Part shown: piece by piece, positions 1-12,430 of the stretch
Layout: every line of letters starts with the position of its first letter
Position numbering within the stretch: the first letter of the stretch is position 1
NCBI RefSeq assembly: GCF_001640805.2
Contig: NC_066838.1
Coordinates: 11,867,132-11,931,131 of the forward strand
Direction: 5' to 3'
Length of the DNA: 64,000 nucleotides
Origin: Lates calcarifer
Taxonomy: Eukaryota; Chordata; Actinopteri; Centropomidae
Made by a program: the position numbers and the translations under genes
Notes under the pieces: model-generated
Seen by the model: the letters and a program-made list of their open reading frames with translations, nothing else
Told to the model about the DNA's origin: nothing
Database searches by the model: none

Positions 1-1119
1 AAAATTGGCCTCAACTTGACAAACTGTAACACAAATGTACAACTTACACATTAATACATTAATGATAATGATACAAAGACATTATACACTGAAAGGGATG
101 ATACTGCATCAAGTCTAGGTGGCTTTTACTTTTGATACTTTAACTACTTTCTGTAGCCAAGATGTCTAAACTTTTAAGTAAAAATGTAAAAATGCAGAAC
201 AAGGTAGTATTTTTATACTGTGGTATACAAATTTTACAAAAGAAAGCACTTACAACCAGTAGTTTGGTTTTTTTTTTAACTTTTTAAATGGCCTATTTCA
301 ATAAATAGTCATCTAAATGCTGTTGAAATAGGAAAGGTTATGTAACCTTGATATATAAAAACCTTCACTTTTTAACCATGTGTATCCCAGTTTTAGTCTA
401 AATCTAAACAGCTTTTGACCTGCAAATCACATAAATCATCTAATGATAATGTGATAATGTAATAATGTGGTGATATTAAAGTGTCAATAATCAAACCAAG
501 ACAGTGGGTTGTGGTCATTTTTTCCATTCAGAGTAAGACAATGTTAAACTACTTTGATTTGCATGAGTAGGTGTAACAGTCATGTATTAAATACAGGGAC
601 TGCACCAGTAATTCATTTGGAGATTGCAGTGAATCACAACATGTGGGTTTCCCCCCAGACGTCAGACATTGGGTCATTACGCGACATTGGTTTCATGCAG
701 CTGCGCAGTGCAGTGCAGCATCCATGGCAGATCAGAGCTGCTGGGGCTCCAGTGTGATGAAAGCCTACTGCAGTGACCTTGAGACTCTGTCAGTGTTACA
801 TCCAACTGCGCCACCTGCTGCTCAGAGGCTCTCAGTGAAACTGTCACAACAACAAGTGTCTCCAGCTGACATTTCCAAGTAAGGAAGGAGTTCATTGCCA
901 ACACAAAGACACAAGAATTTATTGACTCGAAATTATCAATTTTCAGTCACAGCCTCAAAATAAATACATCCATAATCTCATGTTGTTGGAGTGAGTACTC
1001 CTATGATTAGTCGCACAGTCTGTGATTAAAACACAAACTATATTAGCAACAAATGAAGACAGCAAAACATAAAAGTCATGTAGTCTTTCCTGCGCTCAGA
1101 AGATTTGTGAAGAAACTGT

Positions 1120-1640
1120 AATTTAAGGACAGTGGTGCAATAAACATTTATTTTATTCACAAAAGTGCTAATTTATAAATGAAAGTCAAAATATGCATAC
1201 ACTGAATACTGAAACAAACAAAATGTACTAAAAGTATCAAAAGTAAAAGTACATTTTTATACATTTGTACCTTGTCAGTGTTATACTGTTGGATCATTAT
1301 TGGTGATTGGTAAGATGTAAGCAGTATTTTGAAGTTGGTTGAGGTTGAATTATTTTAACTTCTTCACATAAATTTAATATATAACAACCCACACACTCTT
1401 TAAACTGATCATATTTTTTGTGTGTAAATGTTTTATATGCAAAGTAGTAAACTCTAGCAGCCAGATAAATGAAATGTAATGCACATAAAAAGTACAATAT
1501 TTCACTCTGGAATGTAGTGGAGTGTCAGTATAAAGTAACATAAAATGGAAACGAAAGTGGAAAAACTCAAATGGTAAATAAGTGCAGTACTTGAGTAAAT
1601 GTAACAGTTTCTTTCTGCGACCAACTAGAGAATAAAACAA
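1120..1640. repeat. Interspersed fish repeat of the 'acttgagtaaatgta' type
   Basis: The stretch has the characteristic text of a widespread teleost repeat: 'aaaagtatcaaaagtaaaag', then 'aaaagtacaatatttc', 'ggaatgtagtggagtg', and 'gcagtacttgagtaaatgta'. Related pieces occur near 120-240, 23,980-24,070 and at the extreme right edge (63,925-64,000). Family membership is recalled, not searched. The copy is diverged and has no visible coding capacity. Confidence 0.6.
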
Positions 1641-2469
1641 CTGACAGAAATTTAATAAATGACAGTTTGAGTTAAGTCATATTTAATGAACATAAAAGTG
1701 TTCATTAAATACTTGGATCTTTTCACTGTTGGTCAGACTATCACTTCAGGCTCTGGTAATGATTAAATTATTAATTGGTGATAAAAAAAAATCATTTTTA
1801 GTTTTTTTAGCACAGACCTTTTTTTTCACAGCAGACATTTTGACTTATAATGTTAATTATGGCTTTGTTCTATTCAAATATCCCAGTAAACCATGATATA
1901 AATTGTGAGAGGGAATTAATTTGAATGACTTGAAATTTAATTTGAATGAACAATTAGTAATTTATCACATACCTGCTGCTCTCTATGCAGCTCATTTATG
2001 GGCAGAGGATTTTTGGCAGTGCTGGCAGAAATCTAAGCACTTATCCAGCAGCTTTCCAGTGAACCAGACCACAAATTGAACCTCACATAGCTGCATATTT
2101 TTTCCTCTCATCACGGCTACTCTTTGAGTAGGAAACAAGCCTGTTTTGGAGCACTCACAACAAATATACTATGAGACGACATTTATTTAAAAGTGGCTGT
2201 GCTGACAAATAAGAAAAGGAGCTCCATTTTTAAGCACAAGATTAGTGGTAAACCATTAATGATGGTTATCAGGAATAATACATTATTCAATAATGCTTTT
2301 TAGGTTAGAATAAGCCATGCATAAGAATAATTTAGGTTGCCAAGTTACCTCACCCCCCACCCCCTTGCTGGTGTTTATGCTCTGGCAGCAGGACTTTTTT
2401 TTTTTTTTTTTTTTTAAATATACCAGCAAGACCATTTGACCTCTGACCTCCCAGAAAAGGGCTGATTTG

Positions 2470-2560
2470 AGCTAAATGCTAACATCAACATGCTAACATG
2501 CTCACAGTGACAATGCTAGCTGGTATAATGTTTATCATCTTAGTTTAACATGTTTCCATG
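2470..2560. repeat. 'gctaaatgctaaca' repeat fragment
   Basis: The sequence 'gagctaaatgctaacatc' followed by 'atgctaacatgctcacagtg' and 'ggtataatgtttatcatctt' is the start of a common teleost interspersed repeat. A longer copy lies at 20,335-20,942 in the same orientation. Confidence 0.6.
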
Positions 2561-2577
2561 ACAACATTTGTCAAGGG

Positions 2578-2935
2578 AAGGTTTACCAATTTGGGAAATA
2601 CACGTATTCACTTTCTTGTGTTAGACAAGAAGATTGATATCACTCTCATGTCTGTGTGATAAATATGAAGCTGGAGCCAGCAGCCATGTATCTTAGCTTA
2701 CCAGAAAAACTGGAAATGGGGGAAACAGTGTGTGTCCGGAGGAAACAAAATCTGCCTACCACCACCACACGTTACATCTTAATCTGTATAAAACCTGCCG
2801 TGTGAAAAACATTTAACAAGATCAAAGACCGTAACTTCCTCCAGTCTCTGCTGGTTGCCTGGTAACTCTAAAAAACAAGAATATTTCCCAAGATTAGTAT
2901 TTCCCAAGCATATTCCCCAAACTGTCAAACTTCCT
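2578..2935 (+). repeat. Diverged copy of the TIR element family seen at 5,845-6,227
   Basis: The copy contains 'ttgggaaatac' near the left and 'gtatttcccaag' near the right, with the internal signature 'agaagattgatatcactctc' that also appears, diverged, at 13,550-13,690 and inverted at about 6,140-6,180. The ends are too decayed to fix borders exactly. It looks like a non-autonomous DNA transposon copy. Confidence 0.5.
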
Positions 2936-5844
2936 TTTTGTCAGTCACACATTTACTGAATTATCCTGCAGTCTGTTTTCTGGTGGTAACGACCTGTGCG
3001 ACAGGTGGTAGACACTACTCCTACCATCTACTTCTGCAGTGGTTGGAGGTTGGATGTAAGGTAGCATGATAAGAGAGTTGGTGATCTGTAGCACATTGCT
3101 GTTAGCCAATTTAAAATATTTTCCCATAACAAAAGTTTCTCTGACATTACATCACAACATGAGGAAACCTGGGTGGTGGTGGTGGTGTGAAAGTTGGTTT
3201 GCTGATTTACTGGCCTCACCCTGCTGCAAATCTTTGATGAGTTGGAGCTCCTCCTTGTGTGGCCTCTGGCACAAAAAAAAAAAAAATCTCAATTTCAGGA
3301 GTCGACACCTGCAGTGTCAGATCATGTGACAAAATAGATCATAATTTTCATCGCTGTGATGACGAAAGTCAAACACATGGATGTACAGTATTCAGACGAG
3401 ACATGGTCGGCAACCACATCTCTCTAAACACACTCTTTTCATGTTCTCTCTCATTGCCACTGCTGAACTGCCCTAAGCCTAAGACTAATTTGCTCCAGTG
3501 GAGCTGCTCAGTGACTCAAACTGTGGTTTTACTGGGCAGCTTCCAGGTGCGAACGTGTGTAACTGTATGCGCAGGGCGTTCCTAGAGATGGCCTTCATGC
3601 TCAGTGGACCCTGGTTAAAAAGGCAAATAAAGACTACATAGCTGTACATCCTTATATACCTGAACCAGTATTTTTGCATGTATACAAAAATGACTTGGGT
3701 CACTGTGAGAAAACACTTTTTTTTTTTTAAATGACACCAACATGGTTCCAAGTAATACCACTTCCCCATATCTCTGAGTTTGCACGATTTGTGTGATTGG
3801 TTGATGTCTGAAAAGAAACTTTATATTACCAAGAAGAAAAATGTCAACATTAAAACCTCTAATGTGAACACAATATCTAATCTGATGGGAACAGTTCAAT
3901 TGCACCATTAAAACCATTTGAAAAAAAAAAAAAAACATTTTGTCTTTGCAGCTTGTCCTTGGTGCAGGTGCAGAAACAGAAACTACACTGACATGCATGC
4001 ATGTAACAACAGTAATATGAAAGATTAACAAGTACTTCAGCTCTGTCAGTCCATTTATGTTCAATCCTCCACCTCGATATAGATGGCATTGTTAAGTCAG
4101 TTCATTTTTGGCATCAGTACCATGCAGCAAAGCTCAAACTGGCAGTTCAAAATGTACCATATTCAATCAGAAGCCAAAGACAATGTAAAATTTACAAGCA
4201 TAAATACAAAGAATACAATACAAAGAGGTGTGATGACACAAATAGTGACCCAGAATTTTGACTTTAACTTTGACAGATAAATAATAACATAGACCTTTAA
4301 TGTCCTTTAACACATAACAACACAATATTGCATTGACATCAGGGCAGACTGGAGTCATGTGCTAATATGTGAAGATATATTTCACAGCACATTTCACAAA
4401 ACAAACTCCACAGCAGATGGTGAAAGACGTGTTGCAGTTTATAGAAATTTGTAAAGCAGTGTGCAAAGTCAACAGTTAGCTTTACCAGGCTGTGAGTTCT
4501 CAGAAACCAACACACTGTAATCATAAAGAACACCAAAGCGTGTTTATATCTATGTACGCATATGTTTGTACAGTGTTGTGCCTTTGTACGTGTGTGTACA
4601 AAGGAACGTAAACCTTTATGAGTCTTTACAAGATATGTATTTGTTGTTTTTGTTGATTTGCTGTTTACTGTTAAATTATTTGTTTTCTTGTTAACACTCT
4701 GATAATATCAACACATCCAACAGTCCTTCCTAATCCCTGTTGGGAAGATCAAACTGTAGTCAGGCAACAGTTAACTACTGTACATAAACATGAAAAGTCA
4801 AGGCACCAGCAGTCAAATGGTTTGAATTGGCCTGTTAACTGCATTGCCATCACACATCATCAAAACTGGCTCATTAATCAGCAGGTTCTTTGGCTTTTAT
4901 CTTGATGACCTACCACAGTGCTTTGTAAAATTAGAAGAAGAGACCTTTGGTGAAATAAATTCTCAACTGAAATGCAGGAAGCCATTGTAAAGGTCAAATG
5001 TAGGATCCCTGTGATGTCGGTGTCCTGTATAAGGAACCTGGGCCGTCACCTGTTGTTGGTATTATCCTGTATTTGAGCAGTTTGATAATGACAGACTGCA
5101 GCTGTTTTTGTTGTTTTTTGTTGTACTCTTATGTTCTCTTCTTTATCGAGGCCATCACATGACACTGTACATACAATCTGCAGCTGAATCATGTATGTAA
5201 AGCTCACCTTATGTAGCCTTTAAATTACTAGGCTTGTTCTCGGATGGTACAATTACATCATTAAAGTTCCGGAGACGTTAAAAACTATGATTGTCCTCAG
5301 GGCAAAGATAAACCTAGTGATTTACTGAGGAAGAAGACGGCTTCGGATCATTTTTAAGTGCTGGTGTACGCAAGTTAAGCGCTGAGGGGACTCAAACCTG
5401 TGGCCCCTCAATGATCTCAGATTTTGTGCGTGTAGAAAACTCTGTCCTGTCACTTTACCCGTTACAAATCAGGTCTGTGTTCTCCACCTGGATTTGTTTA
5501 ACACAGTTTTTTTTCTTTTTCTTTTTTTCCAGCCTTTAGGCATCGATGGCCAAACACAAAAACAACTGGTATCAATCAAATGCAGGTCATACAGAGGCTG
5601 TAGACTCCAGTCCAAAGAGGAAGGAACAATGAGAGTCTTAAATCAAGGCGAGTCCTCTGATCACTTTGTAATTTCATCAGGTCTTCACACACACACAGAC
5701 ACACACAAAGATTTATATCACTATATTTCTCTGACTAAATTTATTTATAAATCACAAACTTATCTGACCTTAGACAACCAGTGCACAAGCCAGATTCCAA
5801 TCCTAAACCATCTCAAACTTAACCCTTCAAATTTAAACCTAGAT

Positions 5845-6227
5845 TAAAGGAGTAATTCAACATTTTGGGAAATAACAGCCAGGTGGCTTATCTTAGTATA
5901 TAGACTTGAAACAAAGGGAGAAAATAGCACAGCACTGTCCAAAAGTGAGGAAATCAAAATCTGTCCCACAACACTTTGATAGCTTACTAATTACCATGTT
6001 ATATCTTGCTATTTTGATGTGGAAAACTGTAAAAATCATAAGTTGTGATTTTACAGGAGTTATGTTAAACAAAGAACATGTGGTGTGTTAATTAGCCAGC
6101 TCAGCTAGGCCAAGCTAAGCTAACTGGCTGCTGGCTGAAGCATGAGAATGGTATCTAGCTCCTCATCTAACTCTTGGCACAGGGAAGCAAAGAACAGAAG
6201 TTCCCAAAATGTTGAACTGTTCCTTTA
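5845..6227 (-). mobile_element. MITE-like element with about 27-bp terminal inverted repeats
   Basis: The left end (5845-5871) and the right end (6201-6227) are imperfect inverted repeats sharing a 'ttcaacattttggga' core read inward. The element is about 383 bp, has no transposase frame, and carries the internal 'gagttagatgag' signature on the minus strand. The outermost bases read 'taaagga' and 'tccttta', so a TA target duplication is possible. It is best described as a non-autonomous DNA transposon; the superfamily is not determined. Confidence 0.7.
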
Positions 6228-7062
6228 GATATTGACTGTGATTTGTCCCAACTTCAAAATACGCCACTGAAGACCAGCAAAATATTTCCCCTTTGCCTTA
6301 TTTTTATGTCCTTGTGAGAACATGTGCTCCTCCGAGGCAAACTGGGCCATCGTACCTCACACACCCCTGAGTTTGACAGCTCAGGTATTTAAAGCAGAGA
6401 TGGGGAACATGTTGGAACTAGTGCACATTAGCAGGTGATACACCTCATGATGTTCTGTTATTTACTATCACGTTTTTTTTTTTTTTTTTTATCAGCAGCC
6501 ATCTTTTCTTTTCAGAATGACTCACCACCTTTACAACCAAAGTGACAGTGGCATGAATGTGCTTGTACCATGGTTTCCTGTGGAGACTGAAGAATTCTGT
6601 TGAACTTCCCAAACAAGAAGTTGTTTTGAGTGTTGTAAGAAAGCACCACACACAGATATGCTGCACAGAAAGGTAGCAAGACAGATGGTCCTGAGCTAAT
6701 CAACCAAACTTATTTTAACCACCAGGTTAGGTGGAGTAACCGACACACACACACACACTAAAATTGTAATAACTAATGTGCTCCCCCAGAAACCGTTTGC
6801 TCTCTGTGATCTCACATGATAGTCAGAAGCCTACTGACTATGACCTACTTCTAGCCTGTCAGAGCACGATGAACACAACAGGATTACATCATACAATCAG
6901 CACCTACACAGGTGTGTATTAGGCAATCATATCATAACATGCCATCAACCATATTCTGCCTAAAGTTCCCCATGACTGTATATCATGATTTAAAAAAGAA
7001 GAACTACTGCAGCCCACAGATTTTCTGATTTAAATTAAAAACTCCTCATGCAGCCCCAGCAA

Positions 7063-7067
<5 letters not shown>

Positions 7068-7098
<31 letters not shown>

Positions 7099-7100
7099 TT

Positions 7101-7136
<36 letters not shown>

Positions 7137-7141
7137 AATCT
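7068..7141. repeat. TA microsatellite ending in a 46-bp perfect palindrome
   Basis: Positions 7068-7095 are alternating TA. Positions 7096-7141 form a perfect palindrome: the arm 'agatttaaa' (7096-7104), fourteen TA units, and the complementary arm 'tttaaatct' (7133-7141). The run sits about 300 bp upstream of the ca6 start codon. It could extrude as a cruciform and is likely length-polymorphic. Confidence 0.9.
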
Positions 7142-7435
7142 CCTTTCAGTATTGACTTGAAATGATTACCTACAGCCTTATTTTGGCAGTAAGAGTAGAA
7201 CAACTTCCAGACAAGAGATGAATTCTCACCTCGAGCTTTATATAGAAAAACATTTCAGATTATACTGCCAGATCGTCGGTAAGAGCTGTTTTACTGTCAC
7301 TCTGGGGCTGCTGGGAAGAGCTCTAAGGGCGTTTTCAGCAGAGGTTTCAACGCCTCCCTTCACTCGCAGTTTAAATGCAGGGAGAAACCCTCAGAGAGGT
7401 GTCAGTGTCCTGTGAGAGGGAACAGAGACGCAGCG

Positions 7436-10400
7436 ATGGAGTGTTTCTCTGCGTTTGTCTCCGCTGTTTTGGTCTGCGTTGTGAGTGCTGGAATCCCTCA
7501 TGATGGAATACACTGGACGTACACAGGTAGTTTTTTAACTTCAGTTCTCTCTTACATACGTTTTGTTTTAACTAAAGAAACACTAAAAGTGCAGAGCTAG
7601 ATTGAATGTAAGTGTATTTGATGCGTAAAACCTGTGTGACAACCTGTCCAATGCGTATTTGCTTTGGTTTACAACAAAACAAAAAGGCAGCAAATGAGCT
7701 GCACTTTTTTTTTTACAAGTTGTTTAAAGATTACTGTAAGCTATTGTCATTATTATTATTAGTAACCATTTGGCCGCCGGGTCTTCTGGGGTGACGCGCA
7801 ATGCATTTGCCAAATACCTGGGATAACCGCGGCCAGACTCTGGTTACTTCAAGAGCTTGTGAAGATAGTCACAGGAGAAAAATATAGGCTAATGTTTTTT
7901 TTTATAATTTGGGACTGAAAACTATAGGAAAATACACATCAGCTGCAGCAATATCCAGTTGAGCAAGTCCTATGCGTGCCAGTGTAACCAACGACCAGTG
8001 ACCCGTTTGTAATCCTCCGCAAACAGGGCTAATATATACAACAGCAATAATCCGAACAAGGTCACACCCTTCATATATTTAACACAGTACATTTTTGCTA
8101 AGTGAGTGATTTTGACAATGTCATAATAATTTTCTTGGCACAGAGGGAGCTTTGGACCAGATGCACTGGCCAACTAAGTATCCTGCCTGTGGCGGAAAGA
8201 AGCAATCACCCATTGATATCCAGCGGCGCAACGTTAGGCACAACCCAGACATGTTACAGTTGGAGCTCAGCGGATATGATGCCCAGAGCGGGAATTTCCT
8301 CATGTCCAACAACGGGCACTCAGGTATGAGAAGCCAGTAGTTTTGTGTCTTTGTGGTTATTTTTCCAACTCTATTTTCTGTATGGCACATCTCTGCACCA
8401 TTTCTAAAAAAATCACTGTTGCATCTTCACAACAAAAAGATTATCATATTTTATAGAAGATTAATGGAAATCAGTGGGAGATGGTTTAAGTGTTTGTGTG
8501 GCGCCTCATTTATGTTTTCTTTGATAAAACATTTAAACATTTCAGTATCTTTATGTTTCCATCAGTTCAAATCGATCTGCCTCCCAGTATGAAGATCACC
8601 AAAGGCCTGCCAGGAAAATACACAGCTGTCCAGATGCACCTGCACTGGGGCGGCTGGGACCTGGAGGCCAGCGGAGCAGAGCACACCATAGACGGCATCC
8701 GTTACATGGCAGAGGTTGGCTTTAAGAAAGACTGAACTTGAAGGCTTTAAAGTGAAAGTTTGCTTTGACAAACAAAGACAGTGTAGAAACCACCACTGTA
8801 ATGATGACAGGCCTTTAATGCAAATGCAAACATCCTCCTCAAATTATAGTGCCAGTGCTTAATCTTGTATATACAGGCCTGTGCTAGATGCTTCTTAGTA
8901 AAGAGTTTTGCATTTGAATAGCAGGCCATTGGGCATATTTTGGCATCTAATCTGTTCTGCATTGTCTTCCAGCTTCATGTTGTCCATTACAACTCTGACA
9001 AGTACAAGAGCTTTACTGAAGCCAGAGATAAGCCAGACGGTCTGGCAGTGCTCGCCTTTTTCTATGATGTACGTAAGCCACAAATACTTTTCTTCCCCTT
9101 CCTCTGTGTTCCTCTTTGTCCGACCGCCAGGTTGTTCAACATCCTCACAGAATGCAGATGCTGTTTCAGATACATGACCGTCAATTCTTCTATAAGAAGG
9201 TTAAAAATAGCCAGTGTAATGAAAAATAATCATTTCCCAAACGACCCAGTGTCCTTTGAAGTGTGTGATACTTTGTTTTCAGCCATCCTGCTGAGTTAAA
9301 GGCTCCATTGAGTGTTTAGCTGCGTGCTGACATATTGAAGGAGTGCTTGTTTCCAGAGGAATGCTCTGGATCTCAGGCAGTCAGTGGCTCTCAGCTGTGA
9401 GAGGTCAGAGTGGCTGCAAATGGCTGTTGGCATCTGTTGTGATGGCAGCACAGAGTAGCACAGAGTTAGGGCTATTTGGACAAACTCATTTGATAACAAA
9501 TTATTTAGATTCATTGCTGTGGAAAATTCAGGGTTATTAAAACATCTTTCTTTGGGTGATGTTGGGTGATGCACTCTCTTCCTGTTTTCAAATCCAGACT
9601 CAAAACTCATCTGTTTAAGATCACCTACTCACTTTAACCATTCTCACTGCAACCTCACCACCCTACATTTCTTTTATTTCATGTTGATTTTATCCATTGT
9701 TATGTTATGTCATTGTATGTTAATTCTATCCACTGTTGTTTAATTGCTTATTGTACTGTGTCCTTGAGTGGCCAGAAATGCGCTTATAAATAAAATGTAT
9801 TATTATTGTTGTTGTTATTATGTTATGGCCGTTCCTCTCATTGTTGATACTTGGTATCAGCAATCAGTAGAAAGAAGTCTAATAGAACAAGAAAGCAAGC
9901 AGTCAAACGATCAGACAGGAAATAACACATTTGGAGGAAAAAATACATGTGAACTTTCACATCTAATGTGTGTTCACTTGTGGTATGTGCTTCTAAATAA
10001 AGGAGCAAATAGTTTTTGCTGTTTAAAACCTGTCTGATCATCTGACCACTTCCGTTTCTTGCCCTGTCTGACTTTGTGGTAGTAATATCATCATGTTCTT
10101 GGGTCTTTGGTCTGATATAATGGCCAAAACAAGGGAAATAACACACAGGTTATAATGAAAGCTAAAAGCTGAGTTCAGGGTTCATGTTAAATTCTTGTGT
10201 TTTGGATAAGTCTTTAACCTTCAAGTTTGACACGGCTTTGGTTTATTTCCAGGACGGTCACTTCGAGAACACTTACTACAGTGATTTTATCTCTAACCTG
10301 GACAAAATCAAGTATGCAGGTGAGTTACTGCTGCACACTGGATTTATATCCAGTATAACTCACCAAAAACTCACTGTGTGTGTCTTTGAGGTCTTAACTG

Positions 10401-11957
10401 AGTTTGAATTGAGTTAGACTCAAATAATGTGACTCTCATTTGACCCTGACAGGCCAGTCCATGAACATATCGAGCATCAACGTGCGCTCTATGCTCCCCG
10501 AGAACCTCAACCATTTCTTCAGATACGAGGGCTCCCTCACCACTCCGCCCTGCTACGAGAGCATCCTGTGGACCGTGTTTGATACACCGATCACTCTGTC
10601 GCACAACCAGGTACAGACATTTTTGCAGCATTGCCAGTGTGTGTGAAACTTTTAGCCATGTTTATAACCAGATTGTCTCAATGTGAAAGAAACAGGCTTA
10701 TTCAGAATATCATTTTTCATTTAGTCATGAGTCTATCTTCTTCTCTGGCTTGTGCAGATCAGGAAACTGGAGAGCACTCTGATGGACATGGACAACAAGA
10801 CCCTGTGGAATGACTACCGCATCGCTCAGCCTCTCAACGACCGTGTGGTAGAGTCGTCTTTCCTCCCACGCCTTGGGAAAGGAAGTATGTAGCATGTTGT
10901 AACGGTGCGATTACACAACCGGGATATATAATTTATTCCTCAGAATTTTTGCAGGGCTTGACCTTGTCCAAGGCCTGACACTTACCTTTGCCAGTGTCAT
11001 TCACCTATTGTTGTTGTTTATTTTTTTAGCATTTTGTCGGCAAGATGAAATTGAATCCAGGCTCCTAAAGATTGAGGGTCTAATAACTTCTCTTGGAAAG
11101 CACATGCATTCAAGTGAGTCATAAAAACTGCTTCAGGTCCCTCTGTGTGACATGAGAGCTCTCATATTTACTTTCTTTTTCTTACTTCTTCCCTCTAGGT
11201 GGCCAGCGCACCCCAAGGCCCACCAGATATGGTGAGTGCTTTGTTTTCCTTCTGATTGATTTAACTGTTGGATGGTAGATGGAAACATCTCAGCCTGATT
11301 CTGACTTTTCTGTCTTCCCCAGAACCTCGCGGTCTGTTTCCCTTGGTGCTCAACTTCCCTGAGAAAAATGCTGGCAGCTATGCTTTGGCTCGCCTCAACC
11401 ATCCTATGGACCTCGATTCCTTCACTGTCTGCATGCACGTCCTGCCTCAGGCGGAGGGCATCCACACCGTCATCTCCTACTCCAGCAATGGCAATGACAA
11501 TGAGCTGATGATCTCCATTGGTGAGGACAGAGACGGGAGAGAGGTGGGCCTCTGGATCGGCAATGAGTTTGTCAACCTGCCACACAACTTCAAGTCCCAC
11601 GACTGGGCCAACTACTGCATCACCTGGTCGGCGCACACCGGCGGCGCCGAACTGTGGATCAACGGCATGGTGGGGGAGCAGCGGTACCTGAGGAGCGGTT
11701 ATACCATCAGCCCCGGCGGCGTGTTCATCCTGGGCAAAGACCAGGATGGGTTGCTGGGCATCTCTAACGCAGACGCCTTTGTGGGGAAGATGACCGATGT
11801 CAACGTGTGGGACTACGTGCTGACCACGGCAGATATCCGGGACCAGATGTTGTGTGAGAGGAACAGCACCACGGCGGGAAATGTGTTCAGCTGGGGGACC
11901 ACTGGACTCAGTCTGTATGGGGGGGTGCAGCTGGACAGTCAGTACAGATGCTCCTGA
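7436..11957 (+). CDS. ca6: Carbonic anhydrase VI with C-terminal pentraxin domain
   Basis: Secreted zinc enzyme for CO2/bicarbonate interconversion. Ten coding exons fit in phase: 7436-7526, 8144-8323, 8566-8714, 8973-9068, 10253-10319, 10453-10610, 10758-10884, 11030-11113, 11199-11231, 11323-11957 (539 codons). Residues 1-18 are a signal peptide. The CA domain runs about 25-280, with zinc ligands H115 and H117 in 'QMHLHWGGW' and H142 in 'ELHVVHYNS', proton-shuttle H89 in 'NNGHS', T224/T225 in 'SLTTPPC', and the disulfide pair C46/C228. Two short exons encode a linker (about 290-328), then a pentraxin domain fills 329-539. Its signature is degenerate ('NYCITWSA'). Mammalian CA6 lacks the pentraxin part; non-mammalian CA6 is known to have it. 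The intron after 9068 uses GTACGT; a nearby GTAAGC would break phase. Intron 4 holds a LINE tail. The gene is tail-to-tail with the sugar transporter. Confidence 0.95.
9581..9822 (+). mobile_element. 3' tail of a truncated LINE in ca6 intron 4
   Basis: The text 'ccagactcaaaactcatctg' can be read as SRLKTHL, the end of a fish LINE reverse transcriptase frame. It is followed by a tail including 'cttataaataaaatgtatta' and TTA/TTG microsatellite-like repeats. Only the 3' end is present, as expected for a 5'-truncated non-LTR retroelement. The family assignment is from memory. Confidence 0.6.
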
Positions 11958-12001
11958 AAAGGCTCAGCTGCCTCTGTTTGTATGAGCTTTAAAAATGTTG
12001 C

Positions 12002-12162
12002 AATAAACCAAAATATAACTGCTGATGGTTGGGTTGTAAAATGGTTGTGGTGTATGTGATGAAGTCCAAAATGTTTTTCAGGAACCTGTAAGTCAATATT
12101 TAAAAGAATCTATATTTCACAATATCTGGTCATTGTATTAATGTCTTTGCTTCATTAATAAA
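12002..12162 (+). terminator. ca6 polyadenylation signals
   Basis: AATAAA hexamers lie at 12002-12007, 45 bases after the stop codon, and at 12157-12162. Either could end the ca6 transcript. A further AATAAA at about 12241 would carry it toward the opposing transporter gene. Confidence 0.6.
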
Positions 12163-12186
12163 GGCTTACAAGCAACTTTTATGGTT

Positions 12187-12192
12187 TGTTTA
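12187..12192 (-). terminator. Possible polyadenylation signal of the sugar transporter
   Basis: TTTAAT on the plus strand gives ATTAAA on the minus strand, about 240 bases beyond the transporter stop codon. No better hexamer was seen before the ca6 3' end, so the two opposed 3' untranslated regions may come close together or overlap. Confidence 0.35.
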
Positions 12193-12313
12193 ATGACTCA
12201 AGCACCCATTCAACACTTCTATAAGGCTGCATGTGCAAGCAATAAAATGCAAAGAGCTTTGATATTGTTTACAGCTGGCACAGATAAAAAGAGACTGTGT
12301 AAAGGTTCCTTGC

Positions 12314-12337
12314 AAAAAAAAAAAAAAAAAAAAAAAA
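12314..12337. repeat. Poly-A tract between the ca6 and transporter 3' ends
   Basis: A 24-base A run lies between the two convergent genes. It may be a microsatellite or a retrotransposed tail; no adjoining element body was recognised. Confidence 0.9.
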
Positions 12338-12430
12338 CTGGACTAAATTACAACATATCCAGTCTATCACAATCCCCCCACCCCCACCCAGAGTGAAGAC
12401 TTCCTCTCCTCTGAATGCTCTCATTTTTCT

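Larger units (their letters stand above)
1..7400. other. Gene-free AT-rich region upstream of ca6
   Basis: No exon with a recognisable protein product or convincing splice pattern is visible on either strand. The stretch holds interspersed repeat fragments (listed separately), a poly-T run at 2395-2415, a short GGT run near 3174-3186 and AT-rich unique sequence. It could contain untranslated or regulatory sequence of a gene outside the window, but nothing read here shows that. Confidence 0.6.

Noticed and set aside
9069..9078. Alternative donor GTAAGC at 9073 for ca6 exon 4
   Set aside because: It leaves one base over and breaks the frame of exon 5. The GTACGT donor at 9069 keeps phase.
11133..11636. 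167-codon open frame on the minus strand
   Set aside because: It is antisense to the ca6 pentraxin exon, whose plus-strand frame has family similarity and correct splicing. The minus frame is a codon-bias shadow.
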